From Mycobacterium montefiorense (lineage in GTDB: Bacteria > Actinomycetota > Actinomycetes > Mycobacteriales > Mycobacteriaceae), in assembly GCF_003112775.1 (NCBI RefSeq), contig NZ_BFCH01000018.1, positions 858,362-922,361 on the forward strand: 64,000 nucleotides of DNA. Direction: 5' to 3'. Positions 9,726 through 19,957 of this stretch are shown piece by piece. The notes beneath the pieces were generated by a model. That model saw only the letters and a list, made by a program, of their open reading frames with translations. It ran no database searches and was not told the DNA's origin. Each line of letters starts with the position of its first letter. Within the stretch, counting starts at the first letter, position 1. The position numbers and the translations under genes are program-made.

Positions 9726-10214
9726 CTAGGCCGACCGCGGGGCGGGGACACCGACGGCACGCAAGACCCACTCGCGCGGAACAGCGAACGCCACCGACCG
9801 GCGCGGGATAGTGGTCAGCACCGGCTCGGGAATCGTGGTCTTGTAGCGCAGGGACAGCTGACCGGAGAACGCCGGGTCGATTTGGCCGACGTCCAGCTGC
9901 AGCACCAGCCCGTCCTGGGAGAACTCGGCTGTCACCGGTCCGTCCTGGGGCGCATCCCAGCGCTGGTCGATGGCCCGGCCAGCGAGTTTGGGAACCGTCG
10001 ACAAGGTGCCGAGGACCCGCTGGGAAGTTAATACCAGCGCCCCGGCGTAGCTGCGGATATTTCCTTTGGAGACGAATCCCGGTACCGAGCCACTGAAGCG
10101 GAAGGTGACGGGCACGAACTCGGCGAGGTGGATGATTCCCTCCGGTTCGACTTCGCTCCGCATATCGGCGGGAAGCTTGCCAATTCGAAGGATTCTCCGC
10201 AGCATCAGGGCCAT
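9726..10214 (-). CDS. Conserved hypothetical protein, possibly GRAM/PH-like
   Basis: A 162-aa protein. The segment SYAGALVLTSQRVLGTLSTVPKLAGRAID resembles the strand turn of bacterial PH/GRAM-like domains (G-x-L-x-x-T-x-x-R), but the match is by eye only. It has no signal peptide or membrane segment. It lies downstream of lon on the same strand, separated by a strong hairpin. The start could be 10214 or the methionine three codons later. Function unknown. Confidence 0.65.
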   Translation of the reverse strand: MALMLRRILRIGKLPADMRSEVEPEGIIHLAEFVPVTFRFSGSVPGFVSKGNIRSYAGALVLTSQRVLGTLSTVPKLAGRAIDQRWDAPQDGPVTAEFSQDGLVLQLDVGQIDPAFSGQLSLRYKTTIPEPVLTTIPRRSVAFAVPREWVLRAVGVPAPRSA

Positions 10215-10231
10215 CCGCGCACTTTAGCGGC

Positions 10232-10275
10232 TTTGGCCGGGATCGCGAAGCGTTTGCTGTGCGATCCCGGCCAAA
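10232..10275 (-). terminator. Perfect 15-bp hairpin directly after lon
   Basis: Arms TTTGGCCGGGATCGC and GCGATCCCGGCCAAA with a 14-nt loop, starting 6 bp past the lon stop codon and ending 17 bp before the next gene's start. Placement and perfect pairing suggest transcription termination or an RNA 3'-end barrier for lon. No U-run follows. Confidence 0.7.
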
Positions 10276-10281
10276 CTCACG

Positions 10282-12606
10282 TCAGGCAGCCACCGTGGCG
10301 GTCTGCGCCGCCGGTTCCAATGCCTGCACAACGATCTCCGCCACGTCGGTCATCGGTTTGACGGTCAACGCCTCGAGCACCTCGGCCGGCACGTCATCCA
10401 GGTCCGGCTCGTTTCGCTGCGGGATGAAAACCGTTGATAAACCAGCACGTTGGGCGGCCAGCAGCTTCTGCTTGACGCCACCGATCGGCAGCACCCGACC
10501 GTTCAGCGTGACCTCACCGGTCATGCCGACGTCCGAGCGGACCTGACGTCCGGTGGCCATCGACACCAGCGCGGAGACCATCGTGACACCGGCCGACGGG
10601 CCATCCTTGGGCACGGCGCCGGCGGGCACGTGCACGTGGATGCGCCGGTCCAGCGCCGTGGGGTCGACGCCCAATTCGGCGGCATGGGAGCGGACGTAGG
10701 ACAGCGCGATCTGCGCGGATTCCTTCATCACCTCGCCCAGCTGACCGGTCAATTGCAACCCGGGCTCGCCGTCGGTGGCCCCGGCTTCGATGTAGAGCAC
10801 ATCGCCGCCCAGGCCGGTGACCGCCAGTCCGGTAGCGACGCCGGGCACCGCGGTACGTTCCGCCGATTCGGGGGTAAACCGCGGCCTGCCAAGGTAATCC
10901 ACCAGTTCAGGCTCGTCGATCGTCTTGGGGTTCGGGTCCTCGGCCAGCTTGGTCGTCACCTTGCGCAGTGCCTTGGCCAGCAGCCGCTCGAACTGCCGAA
11001 CCCCCGGCTCGCGGGTGTAGTCGGCGGCTATCTTGCGTAGCGCGGCGTCCGTAACGGCGACCTCGTCGGCGGTCAGTGCCGCCCGCTCCCGCTGCCGGGG
11101 CAGCAGATACTCGCGGGCGATGGCGACCTTGTCGTCCTCTGTGTAGCCGTCGATCGTCACCAGCTCCATACGGTCCAGCAGGGCCGAAGGAATGTTCTCA
11201 ATCACGTTGGCGGTCGCCAAAAACACGACGTCGGACAAGTCGAGGTCCAGATCCAGATAGTGGTCACGGAACGTGTGGTTCTGCGCCGGGTCCAGCACCT
11301 CGAGCAGGGCCGCGCTCGGGTCGCCACGATAGTCGGAACCGACTTTGTCGATTTCGTCTAGCAGCACAACGGGATTCATCGATCCCGCCTCGCCGATCGC
11401 ACGCACGATGCGGCCGGGTAACGCGCCGACGTAGGTACGCCGGTGCCCGCGGATCTCGGCCTCATCGCGCACACCGCCCAGTGCGACACGCACGAACTTG
11501 CGGCCCAGCGCCCTGGCCACACTCTCGCCCAGTGAGGTTTTACCGACCCCGGGCGGACCGGCCAGCACCATCACCGCGCCGGAGCCTCGGCCGCCGACGA
11601 CTTGCAGGCCACGCTGGGCACGTCGGGAACGCACCGCCAGATATTCGACGATGCGATCCTTGACGTCGTCCAGTCCGTGGTGGTCTGCGTCCAGGATGCC
11701 CCGCGCCGCAACAAGATCCGTCGAATCCTCGGTGCGGACGCTCCAGGGCAGGTCTAAAACGGTGTCCAGCCAGGTACGAATCCAGCCGCTTTCCGGGCTT
11801 TGGTCACTCGAGCGTTCCAGCTTTCCGACCTCCCGCAGCGCGGCCTCGCGGACGTTGTCCGGCAGTTCGGCGGCCTCCACCCGGGCCCGGTAGTCATCGG
11901 ATCCGTCGGGTTCACCCTCGCCGAGTTCCTTGCGGATCGCGGCGAGCTGTTGGCGCAGCAGGAACTCCTTCTGCGTCTTCTCCATGCCGTCGCGCACATC
12001 GTCGGCGATCTTGTCGTTGACTTCGACTTCGGCCAAGTGGTCGCCGGTCCAGTCGATCAGCACCCGCAGCCGCTCTGCGACGTCCACGGTCTCCAGCAGC
12101 TGCCGCTTCTGCACATCGGTCAGGTACGACGCGTAGCCCGACGTATCAGCCAGCGCCGACGGGTCGGTCAGGCTGTTGACGTAGTCGATGATCTGCCAGG
12201 CTTCGCGCCGTTGCAGCATTGCCAGCAGCAGCTTCTTGTACTCCGCCGCGAGCGTCTTGACCTCATCGCCGGCATCGGCGTCGTCGATCTCGGTCACCTC
12301 GACCCACAAGGCGGCGCCGGGGCCCGACGCGCCCGCCCCGATCTGCGCCCTGCGTTCGCCACGCACCACGGCGGCGGTGCCACCGCCGCCGGGGATCCGC
12401 CCGACTTGGAGAATCTTCGCGATCACTCCGTGGGACGGGTAGCGGTCCTCCAGCCGGGGGGCGATCAACAGTTCACCTGATTCACTGGCCTGGGCCGCGT
12501 CGATGGCCGTGCGCGCGGTATCGTCCAGGGCGATCGGCACCACCATTCCGGGTAACACGATCGTCTCGGTAACGAAGAGCACCGGCACTGATTTAGGTTC
12601 AGACAT
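10282..12606 (-). CDS. lon: ATP-dependent Lon protease
   Basis: A 774-aa LonA protease: N-terminal substrate-binding domain (about residues 1-200), helical region, AAA+ domain with Walker [13 protein letters not shown] and Walker [12 protein letters not shown], then the serine protease domain with the Ser-Lys dyad at S671 ([10 protein letters not shown]) and K714 ([10 protein letters not shown]). It degrades misfolded and short-lived regulatory proteins in the cytosol. M. tuberculosis has no lon while other mycobacteria such as M. smegmatis do, so this gene argues against the tuberculosis complex. A GGAG lies 6-9 nt before the ATG and abuts an 11-bp inverted repeat that could control expression. 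Confidence 0.97.
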   Translation of the reverse strand: MSEPKSVPVLFVTETIVLPGMVVPIALDDTARTAIDAAQASESGELLIAPRLEDRYPSHGVIAKILQVGRIPGGGGTAAVVRGERRAQIGAGASGPGAALWVEVTEIDDADAGDEVKTLAAEYKKLLLAMLQRREAWQIIDYVNSLTDPSALADTSGYASYLTDVQKRQLLETVDVAERLRVLIDWTGDHLAEVEVNDKIADDVRDGMEKTQKEFLLRQQLAAIRKELGEGEPDGSDDYRARVEAAELPDNVREAALREVGKLERSSDQSPESGWIRTWLDTVLDLPWSVRTEDSTDLVAARGILDADHHGLDDVKDRIVEYLAVRSRRAQRGLQVVGGRGSGAVMVLAGPPGVGKTSLGESVARALGRKFVRVALGGVRDEAEIRGHRRTYVGALPGRIVRAIGEAGSMNPVVLLDEIDKVGSDYRGDPSAALLEVLDPAQNHTFRDHYLDLDLDLSDVVFLATANVIENIPSALLDRMELVTIDGYTEDDKVAIAREYLLPRQRERAALTADEVAVTDAALRKIAADYTREPGVRQFERLLAKALRKVTTKLAEDPNPKTIDEPELVDYLGRPRFTPESAERTAVPGVATGLAVTGLGGDVLYIEAGATDGEPGLQLTGQLGEVMKESAQIALSYVRSHAAELGVDPTALDRRIHVHVPAGAVPKDGPSAGVTMVSALVSMATGRQVRSDVGMTGEVTLNGRVLPIGGVKQKLLAAQRAGLSTVFIPQRNEPDLDDVPAEVLEALTVKPMTDVAEIVVQALEPAAQTATVAA

Positions 12607-12614
12607 CTTTTCTC

Positions 12615-12645
12615 CAAAGGTTTAGTCTGTTGCGCTAAACCTTTG
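12615..12645 (-). promoter_or_regulatory. Inverted repeat next to the lon ribosome-binding site
   Basis: CAAAGGTTTAG - 9 nt - CTAAACCTTTG, perfect over 11 bp. In the lon direction it ends 8 nt before the ATG, and its last base is the first G of the GGAG ribosome-binding site. It could be a repressor operator or an RNA stem that affects translation. It does not match the HspR-type HAIR motif (CTTGAGT-N7-ACTCAAG) known at lon in actinomycetes. Confidence 0.6.
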
Positions 12646-12707
12646 CCGGATGGCTTTTGTTCCCGGCCGATCCCGGGCGTGCGGTGTGACCTAGCTCAAT
12701 GGGCAGT

Positions 12708-13256
12708 TCAATTGGCAGAGGCGCGCTGGCGGGCGCGGAATGCCTGAACCTTCACTTTGTTGCCGCAGGTGGCCATGCCGCACCAGTGGCGATTCTTGGC
12801 CCGCGAGGAATCGACGTACAGCAGCGAGCAGTTCGGGTGGTCACACCGCTTGACGTTGTCGATGTCGGACCCGGCGAGCAGCTCGAGCAGATCCGCGGCC
12901 ACGCTGGCGAACAGTTGCGACGCGGTGCCCTCGCTGCTCGTCCCGCCGTCGAGCAGCAGCCGTGGTGTCAGCTGGGGTTGCGATGCCTGGGCGTTCAGCA
13001 GTTCTACGTCGGCCGGCTTTGGCTCGCGGTCGTCCAGCCGCGCGACAGCGGTCCGGTAGATCGCTTCGCGCACTTCGATCGCGGTGACGAGATCGTCGTC
13101 GGTGACCTCGATTCCGGTGTCCACCAGCCCCGCCTGGCGGGCCCATTCCGAGAGCACCGCAGGCTCGGTCAACTGCTCGTCGCGAGAGGTGTTGCGGTGC
13201 TTCAGCGTGCCCGCGAAGTTGAGGCACATCCGGCCGCATACGAACCCGAATTTCAC
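12708..13256 (-). CDS. CGNR zinc-finger / ABATE-domain putative regulator
   Basis: A 182-aa protein with an N-terminal stress-induced (ABATE, DUF1470) domain around GRMCLNFAGTLKHR and a C-terminal CGNR zinc finger: RCDHPNCSLLYVDSSR followed by HWCGMATCGNKVKV, giving four cysteines and the CGNK form of the signature. The family is thought to bind DNA and act as a transcriptional regulator. The GTG at 13256 is chosen over the longer frame to 13358 because AAGGTGG lies 5 nt upstream and the conserved domain begins right there. Confidence 0.85.
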   Translation of the reverse strand: MKFGFVCGRMCLNFAGTLKHRNTSRDEQLTEPAVLSEWARQAGLVDTGIEVTDDDLVTAIEVREAIYRTAVARLDDREPKPADVELLNAQASQPQLTPRLLLDGGTSSEGTASQLFASVAADLLELLAGSDIDNVKRCDHPNCSLLYVDSSRAKNRHWCGMATCGNKVKVQAFRARQRASAN

Positions 13257-13383
13257 GTAACCACCTTGGCAGGTTTCAGGCTGACCCGCAACCGGAACCG
13301 GCAGCCGTTCAGCGCCGGCTTGAGCGCATTCCCGTGCCGAGCGTGCGGCCAGCTTCACGTTCGGCGGGCCCGGCTTGCCACGG

Positions 13384-14619
13384 TTACTCGACCGGCGCCA
13401 GCCGCCGTAGCTGCGTCACATGGGCGGGTGACAGCTCCTCGAGGCAGGTCACGCCCAGCAGACGCATGGTGCGCAGCACCCCGGTCTGAAGAATCTCGAT
13501 GGCGCGGTTCACACCTGCCTCGCCGCCGGCCATCAGCCCGTACAGATACGCCCGCCCCACCAGCGTGCACCGCGCCCCCAGCGCGATCGCGGCCACGATG
13601 TCGGCACCCGACATGATGCCGGTGTCCACCAGGATCTCGGTGTCCTTGCCGACCTCGCGCGCCACCGCCGGCAACAGGTGGAACGGCACCGGGGCCCGAT
13701 CCAGCTGGCGGCCACCATGATTGGACAACACGATGCCGTCGGCGCCGCGGTCGACCACGGCACGTGCATCGTCGAGCGTCTGGATGCCCTTGACCACGAG
13801 CTTGCCGGGCCATTGCTCCTTGATCCAGGCCAGGTCGTCGAAGGTCAGACTGGGGTCGAACATCGTGCTCAGATATTCGCCGACGGTTCCCGGCCAGCGA
13901 TCCAGCGACACGAATGCCAGCGGTTCGGTGGTCAACAGGTCGAACCACCACTTCGGGTGCGGCACCGCGTCGAGCACGGTGCGCAGCGTCAACGACGGCG
14001 GGATTGTCATCCCGTTGCGGTTATCACGGAAGCGTGCGCCGGAGACCGGAACGTCGACGGTGGCCAGCAAGGTGTCGAATCCCGCGGCGGCGGCGCGCTT
14101 GACCAGCGCCATCGAACGCTCGCGGTCCTTCCACATGTACAGCTGAAACCATTTGCGGCCCTGCGGGACGGCAGTGACCAGGTCTTCGATCGCGCAGGTC
14201 CCGAGCGTGGACAGCGAGAACGGGATGCCGGCCTGGGCCGCCGCCGCCGCGCCGGCGATCTCACCCTCGGTGTGCATCAACCGGGTGAATCCGGTCGGCG
14301 CGATCCCGAACGGCAGGGCGACCGGCTGTCCCAGCACGTTCCACCCCGCGGTCACCTTGCTGACGTCGCGCAGGATTGTCGGATGAAACTCGATGTCGCG
14401 GAAGGCTTGTCGGGCGCGCACGATCGATAGCTCGTCCTCGGCCGCGCCGTCGGTGTAGTCGAAGGCCGCCCTGGGGGTGCGTCGTTTGGCGATGCGTCGC
14501 AGGTCGTCGATCGTGAATGCGGCGTCGAGCCGGCGCTTGGTGGCATCGAACTGGGGCCGCTTGAACTGCATCAGTGGCGCGATGTCGCGGGCCTTGGGCA
14601 TGCGTCGTTTGACCACCAT
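13384..14619 (-). CDS. lldD2: FMN-dependent L-lactate dehydrogenase LldD2 (Rv1872c-like)
   Basis: A 411-aa member of the alpha-hydroxyacid dehydrogenase family that oxidises L-lactate to pyruvate and passes electrons to the respiratory chain. Family features include the N-terminal [17 protein letters not shown], the [10 protein letters not shown] flavin segment, the active-site [12 protein letters not shown] (catalytic His, substrate-binding Arg) and the [21 protein letters not shown] phosphate-binding segment. The sequence closely follows what I recall of M. tuberculosis LldD2. The ATG at 14619 has GGTGG 5 nt upstream. The divergent DUF1810 gene starts only 18 bp away, so the two promoters must overlap the opposing genes or one message is leaderless. 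Confidence 0.93.
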   Translation of the reverse strand: MVVKRRMPKARDIAPLMQFKRPQFDATKRRLDAAFTIDDLRRIAKRRTPRAAFDYTDGAAEDELSIVRARQAFRDIEFHPTILRDVSKVTAGWNVLGQPVALPFGIAPTGFTRLMHTEGEIAGAAAAAQAGIPFSLSTLGTCAIEDLVTAVPQGRKWFQLYMWKDRERSMALVKRAAAAGFDTLLATVDVPVSGARFRDNRNGMTIPPSLTLRTVLDAVPHPKWWFDLLTTEPLAFVSLDRWPGTVGEYLSTMFDPSLTFDDLAWIKEQWPGKLVVKGIQTLDDARAVVDRGADGIVLSNHGGRQLDRAPVPFHLLPAVAREVGKDTEILVDTGIMSGADIVAAIALGARCTLVGRAYLYGLMAGGEAGVNRAIEILQTGVLRTMRLLGVTCLEELSPAHVTQLRRLAPVE

Positions 14620-14637
14620 GTATGCCACCGTAGTCAT

Positions 14638-15072
14638 ATGGACTCGACAGACGACCCCTTCAATCTGACACGTTTCGTTGTCGCCCAGGCTCCCGTCTAC
14701 CGCAGTGTCGTCGAAGAGTTGCGCGACGGACGAAAACGCGGTCACTGGATGTGGTTCGTCTTCCCGCAGTTGCGCGGCTTGGGCCGCAGCCCGACGGCGG
14801 TCCGGTACGGCATCTCGTCATTGCAGGAGGCCCGCGCCTATCTCGGGCATGAGCTGCTGGGGCCGCGATTGCGTGAGTGCACCCAACTGGTCAACCTGGT
14901 GCAAGGCCGTACCAGCACGGAGATTTTCGGTTCACCCGACGATCTCAAGCTGCACTCGTCGATGACGCTGTTCGCCCTCGCCACCGACGACCGCGAGGAC
15001 TTCACCACACTGCTGGACAACTACTACCGCGGCCAGCAGGACTCCCTGACGCTGGCCCAGTTGCACGACTAA
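14638..15072 (+). CDS. DUF1810 family protein (Rv1873-like)
   Basis: A 144-aa cytosolic protein with the family hallmarks [12 protein letters not shown] at the N-terminus and [16 protein letters not shown] structure exists for the M. tuberculosis homologue Rv1873 (145 aa), but the biochemical role is unknown. No Shine-Dalgarno is visible before the ATG, and the divergent lldD2 start is 18 bp away, which suits a leaderless transcript. The stop overlaps the convergent GH13 gene by 4 bp. Confidence 0.88.
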   Translation: MDSTDDPFNLTRFVVAQAPVYRSVVEELRDGRKRGHWMWFVFPQLRGLGRSPTAVRYGISSLQEARAYLGHELLGPRLRECTQLVNLVQGRTSTEIFGSPDDLKLHSSMTLFALATDDREDFTTLLDNYYRGQQDSLTLAQLHD

Positions 15073-16380
15073 GCGGGGCGCAGGATTCGCCAGCCGTGCG
15101 CCTCGACGGTCACTTCATCGACGACCTCGCTGGGTGGGGCAGCGGAGCCGGCGACCACCTCGACACGCGCCGGGCCCAGCTCCGAGGGCATCAGCCGCAA
15201 CGGCTGGTCCTCGATGTTGAGCGCAACCAACAGCGATTCGTCTCCGCTGCGCGTCTCGTAGACGTAATGCTGGTTAGCCAGCCGTAGCGATGTGGTGGTG
15301 GCCGCATGCAGCCAGGGGTGCCGTCGCCGCAGCCCGACGAGGAATTGGTGTAGTCGCCACGTCTCGGCGCCGAAGTCATCCAATGGCATTGGGGGAGAGA
15401 AGAACTCCGGGCGCACCGCGTCATCGCCACCGTAGCGCTCCTCTTTGACAGCGCGGAATCCGAACTCGTCGCCCGCGTACATGCTCGGCACACCGCCGAT
15501 CGTCAACAGCAGCACCAGCGCGTGCGGCAGATGATCGACGTTTTCCAGTTGGCTGGCGATGCGGGTGACGTCGTGATTGCCGATGAAGGTCAACGGCGCG
15601 AAGCGGGCCAAGAACTCACTGTGCCGCTGCAGGGCCCAGTCCAGCTCGAAGAAGTTGCCGTCGTTGAGGCTGCTCCAGATCGCCTTCCACAACTCGTACT
15701 GCGTGGCCGAGTCGAACGTGGTTCCCTCGACGATCGCCGCGTAGTCGCCATGGATGAGTTCGCCGACGAACCAGCCGTCCGGGTGCCGCTCGCGCACCTT
15801 CGGCAACACCATCGCCCAGAATTGTTGTGGCACAGCATAAGCCGCGTCCAGCCGCCAGCCGTCCGCGCCCCGCTGCAACCAGTGCGCCATCACGTCGACG
15901 ACGTAGTCGACGACCTCGGGGTTGTCGTGGTTGAGGGTAATGAGCTCGGAATGCCCCTCGAAGGTATGAAAGCGACCGGGGCGCCCACGAAACCAGCGTG
16001 CCGCCGCGTCGTCGTGTGGCGCTTGGGAGTATCGCGAGAAGTCCGCAACGACATGGTTGAACACGCCGTCCAGCAGCACCCGCAAGCCGCGGCTACGTGC
16101 TTGCGCGATCAGATAGTCGAAGTCCGCGTCGTCACCGAGCCGGGGGTCAATTCGGTAGTGGTCGGTCGTGTCGTAACCGTGTGCGCGAGGCGAATATCGG
16201 CCCCAGCGCAATTCCGGATGCCCCCAGCTCGATGGCGTGATCGAACCACTCGGCGAGTCGTCGCAACCGGTGTTCGCCCGCGTCCGGCGGGGCCGATCCC
16301 TCGGGTGTGGGAAACGCTCCCACGAAGCCCAAGGGATAGACCTGCCACCAGATCGCATGTGAGACCCAGGTCGGCGTCAC
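15069..16380 (-). pseudogene. GH13 alpha-amylase-family glycoside hydrolase, interrupted by a frameshift
   Basis: All GH13 active-site regions are present in the main frame: DGVFNHV (I), GWRLDAAYA with the nucleophile Asp (II), GELIHGD with the acid/base Glu (III) and FIGNHDVTR with the third Asp (IV), followed by a small beta domain. The true N-terminus (WVSHAIWWQVYPLGF..., then IELGASGIALGPIFAS) is in a different frame and joins at about 16179-16186, where GCGCACACGG seems to have lost an AC (or gained one base) before HGYDTTDHY. With repair the protein would be about 437 aa from a GTG at 16380, 10 bp after the ahpD stop. It is either a real pseudogene or a sequencing error. Substrate probably an alpha-glucan or trehalose-related sugar. 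Confidence 0.82.
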
Positions 16381-16390
16381 GAAGTGACGA

Positions 16391-16927
16391 TCAGCCGACG
16401 CTTGCCAGTGTCTCGGCGGTGGTGATCGCCTGGCCCACACCGGAAACGATCGCGGCGGCCTTCAGCGCTTCCAAGATCACTTCGCGATCCACACCGGCCT
16501 CACGAAGTGTGTGCTCGTGGGCGACGACGCAGTGCGAGCAGCCGTTGATCGACGACACCGCGAACGACCACAGCTCGAAGTTGGCCTTGTCCACGCCCGG
16601 GTTGCCGATGATGTTCATCCGCAATCCGGCGCGCAGGTCGTCGTACTTGCCCTCCAGGAACCCGCGGCCACGGTAGAACACGTTGTTCATGCCCATGATG
16701 GACGCGGCCCCAAGCGCCGCTTGGTACGCCTCTGCAGACAGATTGTCTGCTGCTTCGGCCCCAATCTCGGCTAGCACCTGGGTGTTTCGCGTTGCCGCGG
16801 CACTGGCCAGCAGGGTGCCCCATAACTGCTCGTCGTTCAGCACGGTAGTACGGGTGATCGAGCCGAGGTTGAGCTTGAGATCCTTGGCGTACTCCGGCAG
16901 CGCTTCCTTCAGATTCTCGATGCTCAT
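16391..16927 (-). CDS. ahpD: Alkylhydroperoxidase AhpD
   Basis: A 178-aa all-helical protein with the AhpD active site: Glu118, Cys130 and Cys133 in [13 protein letters not shown], and His137. In M. tuberculosis AhpD links dihydrolipoamide/SucB to AhpC, passing reducing power for peroxide removal. The numbering matches the M. tuberculosis enzyme exactly. It lies 14 bp downstream of ahpC and is surely in the same operon. The ATG at 16927 has GGAGG 5 nt upstream. Confidence 0.97.
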   Translation of the reverse strand: MSIENLKEALPEYAKDLKLNLGSITRTTVLNDEQLWGTLLASAAATRNTQVLAEIGAEAADNLSAEAYQAALGAASIMGMNNVFYRGRGFLEGKYDDLRAGLRMNIIGNPGVDKANFELWSFAVSSINGCSHCVVAHEHTLREAGVDREVILEALKAAAIVSGVGQAITTAETLASVG

Positions 16928-16941
16928 CACAACCTCCAGAT

Positions 16942-17529
16942 CTACGCCGAAGCCTTGAGCAGTTCGCCGGCATCCAGGGTCGGGTCGCCCTTACGCCAAT
17001 TGCAGGCACACAGCTCGTCAGATTGCAGAGCATCCAGGACCCGCAGCACCTCGTCCACGTTACGCCCCACGGATCCTGCGGTCGCCGAGACGAATTGGAC
17101 CTCGTTGTTGGGGTCGACGATGAAGGTGACGCGGTCAGCCACGCCGTCGCCGTTGAGCACTCCGGTGGCCAGGGCAAGTTCGCGCTTGATGTCCGAAAGC
17201 ATCGGGAACGGCAGCTTCTTGAGGTCGTCGTGCTGGGCACGCCACTGGAAGTGCACGAATTCACTGTCAACCGAAACGCCGAGCACCTGTGCGTCGCGAT
17301 CCTCGAACTCGTCGTTCAGCTTGCCGAACGCGGCGATCTCGGTCGGGCAGACGAAGGTGAAGTCCTTCGGCCAGAAGAAGACAATCCGCCACTTGCCCTC
17401 GTAGTCGTCGCTGGAGATGGTTTTGAAGTAGTCCTCGGGCTGCTGAGCGTCGACCTTCGACAGGTCGCCACCGATCAGCCCGGTGAGCTCGTAGGCGGGG
17501 AACTGGTCGCCGATCGTAAGCAGTGTCAT
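16942..17529 (-). CDS. ahpC: Alkyl hydroperoxide reductase AhpC (peroxiredoxin)
   Basis: A 195-aa typical 2-Cys peroxiredoxin with the peroxidatic Cys61 in FVCPTE and the mycobacterial C-terminal pair Cys174/Cys176 in LCACNWRKG. It reduces organic peroxides, H2O2 and peroxynitrite and is recharged by AhpD. It is divergent from oxyR with a 102-bp gap holding the shared regulatory region. In the M. tuberculosis complex oxyR is broken; here it is intact, so ahpC should be under normal peroxide-responsive control. Confidence 0.98.
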   Translation of the reverse strand: MTLLTIGDQFPAYELTGLIGGDLSKVDAQQPEDYFKTISSDDYEGKWRIVFFWPKDFTFVCPTEIAAFGKLNDEFEDRDAQVLGVSVDSEFVHFQWRAQHDDLKKLPFPMLSDIKRELALATGVLNGDGVADRVTFIVDPNNEVQFVSATAGSVGRNVDEVLRVLDALQSDELCACNWRKGDPTLDAGELLKASA

Positions 17530-17622
17530 GTCCGCTCCTTATCTGGATTAATTCAAAATTAAGTATCTGTCACCATATTGCCGGGAGCGATGTCTGAAGT
17601 AAAGGTGATATATCGCACTATA

Positions 17623-17643
17623 CTTATAGGCATGACCGATAAG
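17623..17643. promoter_or_regulatory. OxyR-type palindrome over the oxyR start codon
   Basis: CTTATAGG - N5 - CCGATAAG: an 8-bp inverted repeat with one mismatch. It closely resembles the CTTATCGG-like palindrome described for OxyR at mycobacterial oxyR-ahpC regions (recalled, not looked up). It covers the ATG at 17632, so OxyR binding here should shut off its own gene and could also act on ahpC. A nearby shorter repeat, CTATA-CT-TATAG, is at 17618-17629. Confidence 0.7.
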
Positions 17644-18567
17644 AGTTTTCAGCCGACCCTGGCCGGGCTGCGGGCGTTTGCCGCGGTAGCCGAAAGACAT
17701 CATTTCGGCGGTGCCGCAACGGATCTCGGCGTCAGCCAGTCGACGCTCTCGCAATCGCTGGCGGCACTGGAGACGGGCCTGGGCACCCGCCTCGTCGAGC
17801 GCTCGACGCGGCGTGTCCGCTTGACGCGGGAAGGCACGCAACTCCTGCCGCTCGCTCAGTCCGTGGTCGAGGCGGCCGAGGCGTTCACGGCCGCGGCGGC
17901 GGGGACATCGGATCCGCTGCAGGGCACCTTGCGCCTCGGCATGATCCCCACGGTGGCGCCCTACGTGCTGCCCACCGTGCTGGCCGGCCTCTCCGATCGC
18001 CTGCCCGCGCTGACCCTGCGGGTGATCGAAGACCAAACCGAACGGCTCCTCGCGGCACTGCGCGGCGGGGCGCTGGACGCGGCACTGATCGCGCTGCCAG
18101 CCGATACCAGCGGGATCACCGAGGTCGGAATCTACGAGGAGGATTTCCTACTCGCGGTCCCGCCCGGACACCCATTGTCCGGCAAGCGCCGGGTGCCGGC
18201 ATCGGTGTTGGCGGACCTGCCGTTGCTACTGCTGGACGAGGGCCACTGCCTCCGCGATCAAGCCCTGGACGTCTGCCAAAAGGCGGGCGTGCGAGCCGAA
18301 CTCGCCGACACCCGGGCCGCATCGCTGGCGACCGCGGTGCAGTGCGTGACCGGCGGGCTGGGGGTCACCCTGATCCCGCAGAGCGCCGCGCCCGTGGAGG
18401 CCGCGCGCAGCCAGCTCGGGCTCGCACAGTTTGCGAATCCACGCCCGGGCCGGCGAATCGGCCTGGTATTCCGGTCTTCGAGCGGCCGCGACGAATCCTA
18501 TCGGCGCCTGGCCGGCATCATCGGAGAGTCGATCGGCAGTGAACAGCAGGTGAGGCTGGTCAAATAG
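17632..18567 (+). CDS. oxyR: Hydrogen peroxide-sensing LysR-type regulator OxyR
   Basis: A 311-aa LysR-type regulator. The N-terminal winged helix-turn-helix is clear ([29 protein letters not shown]), followed by a two-lobed periplasmic-binding-like sensor domain. A Cys pair that fits OxyR redox sensing is seen: one in [11 protein letters not shown] and one a few residues on in DVCQKAG. Position next to divergent ahpC-ahpD supports OxyR. The ATG at 17632 is chosen because it begins directly before the HTH; an in-frame start at 17578 would run through the promoter region. No frameshift or stop is seen, unlike the decayed oxyR of the M. tuberculosis complex. Confidence 0.93.
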   Translation: MTDKSFQPTLAGLRAFAAVAERHHFGGAATDLGVSQSTLSQSLAALETGLGTRLVERSTRRVRLTREGTQLLPLAQSVVEAAEAFTAAAAGTSDPLQGTLRLGMIPTVAPYVLPTVLAGLSDRLPALTLRVIEDQTERLLAALRGGALDAALIALPADTSGITEVGIYEEDFLLAVPPGHPLSGKRRVPASVLADLPLLLLDEGHCLRDQALDVCQKAGVRAELADTRAASLATAVQCVTGGLGVTLIPQSAAPVEAARSQLGLAQFANPRPGRRIGLVFRSSSGRDESYRRLAGIIGESIGSEQQVRLVK

Positions 18568-18570
18568 CGT

Positions 18571-19779
18571 CTATTCGGCCGCGGCCGAGAGCGCGTCCAT
18601 GAGTGCGTCGACGTTGAGTTGGGGTTGGATTCCGGCGGTTCCCGCGAGGCCAGATGCGGGGGCCGCCGCTGGTGCCGCGGCCAATGCGCTGGACGAGCCG
18701 GAGACGACCGGGGCGACGGGGAAGACGTAAGGGGTGGCCGTGACGGGGCCGGTGATCACGGTGCCGGCGTTGATCGCGGCGACAAGGCCGGTGCTGGTGT
18801 TGATCGTGACCTCGACCCCGGTGCCGGCAGCGGTGACGGCGCCGCCGGGGACGGTGACAGTGGTGTTGCCGACAGCGGTTTGGACGGCGGTGCCGGCACT
18901 GAGGATGTACGTTCCGGCGCCCAAACTGATGTTGCTAATTGGAGGAAAAGTATTGGTTACCCCATTCACGGTGACAGTCCAGCTGGTGGAGAAAGTGAAA
19001 GTGCCGGCAAACCCGGGGACCTGATTGATCACGATGGGGTTGCCAGCGGTGGCGGTGAAGGTCACGCCGGGGTCGATGGTGGCGCCGCCGGGGGCGATGT
19101 TTGCGGTGGCGCCATTGGGCAGGGGCGGGTCGACGAGGTTGCCCTGCTGAGTGGCGAGGTTTTGCGTCATCTGAACCACCGATTGGGTGCGGGCGGCGGT
19201 GTTGTTAGCGGTGGTTTGGGCCACCGACTGCGCTTGGGCGTCTTGGCCGGACGGGTTGGTGGTCTGCGGCAGTTCGTCGAACGGGGTCATGGTGCTGGCT
19301 GCCTCGGCCTCGGTCGCGTAGCCGTACATCGCGGCGGCGTCCTGGACCCACATCTGCAGGTATTCGGCTTCGGTGGCCGCGATCGCGGCGGTGTTCTGGC
19401 CGAAGAAATTCGTCGCGACCAACGCCATCAGCAGCGCCCGATTCGCCGCGATCACCGGCGGCGGCACCGTCATCGCGAACGCGGTTTCATAGGCAGCGGC
19501 CGCCGCATACGCCTGCGTGGCCGTGACCCCCGCCTGAGCCGCTGCAGCCTGCAACCACGCCACATAGGGTGCTGCCGCACCCGACATCGCCAGCGACGAC
19601 GGCCCCAACCAGGCCAGTCCCGTCAGGTCAGACACCGACGCGGAGTAACCCGCGGCACCGGATTCCAGCTCGGCGGCCACCGCATCCCAAGCCGCCGCGG
19701 CAGCCAACAGCGGCCCCGACCCCGGCCCCGCATACATCAACCCCGAGTTGACCTCTGGGGGCAACAACCCGAAATCCAT
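18571..19779 (-). CDS. PPE family protein with beta-rich C-terminal half
   Basis: A 402-aa PPE protein. The ~180-residue N-terminal helical PPE domain has Pro-Pro-Glu in [10 protein letters not shown], the LAWLGPSS turn and alanine-rich helices. The domain normally pairs with a PE protein and leaves by a type VII (ESX) system. No PE gene is next to it, so its partner, if any, is elsewhere. The C-terminal ~200 residues are rich in Thr/Val/Asn/Gly and look like repeated beta strands (for example [19 protein letters not shown]), unlike the common SVP, PPW or MPTR tails. It ends convergently 3 bp from the oxyR stop. Confidence 0.95.
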   Translation of the reverse strand: MDFGLLPPEVNSGLMYAGPGSGPLLAAAAAWDAVAAELESGAAGYSASVSDLTGLAWLGPSSLAMSGAAAPYVAWLQAAAAQAGVTATQAYAAAAAYETAFAMTVPPPVIAANRALLMALVATNFFGQNTAAIAATEAEYLQMWVQDAAAMYGYATEAEAASTMTPFDELPQTTNPSGQDAQAQSVAQTTANNTAARTQSVVQMTQNLATQQGNLVDPPLPNGATANIAPGGATIDPGVTFTATAGNPIVINQVPGFAGTFTFSTSWTVTVNGVTNTFPPISNISLGAGTYILSAGTAVQTAVGNTTVTVPGGAVTAAGTGVEVTINTSTGLVAAINAGTVITGPVTATPYVFPVAPVVSGSSSALAAAPAAAPASGLAGTAGIQPQLNVDALMDALSAAAE

Positions 19780-19957
19780 TCCGATCTTGCTTTCGTCACG
19801 ACATATGGCCTGCGCGTTCGCCGATCATCGTTTACCGCAACGACAACGAAACGTTCCGGGACGGACTACTGCACTTTTCGCCCGCAACAGCGAACGACTA
19901 CTGCAATCATCGTTCGGCGGTGCCGGAGCGCGGCCGAGCCGACTGTAGGTTCTGCCT

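Noticed and set aside
12615..12645. HspR HAIR element at lon
   Set aside because: Sequence and spacing differ from CTTGAGT-N7-ACTCAAG, so it is listed only as an unknown inverted repeat.
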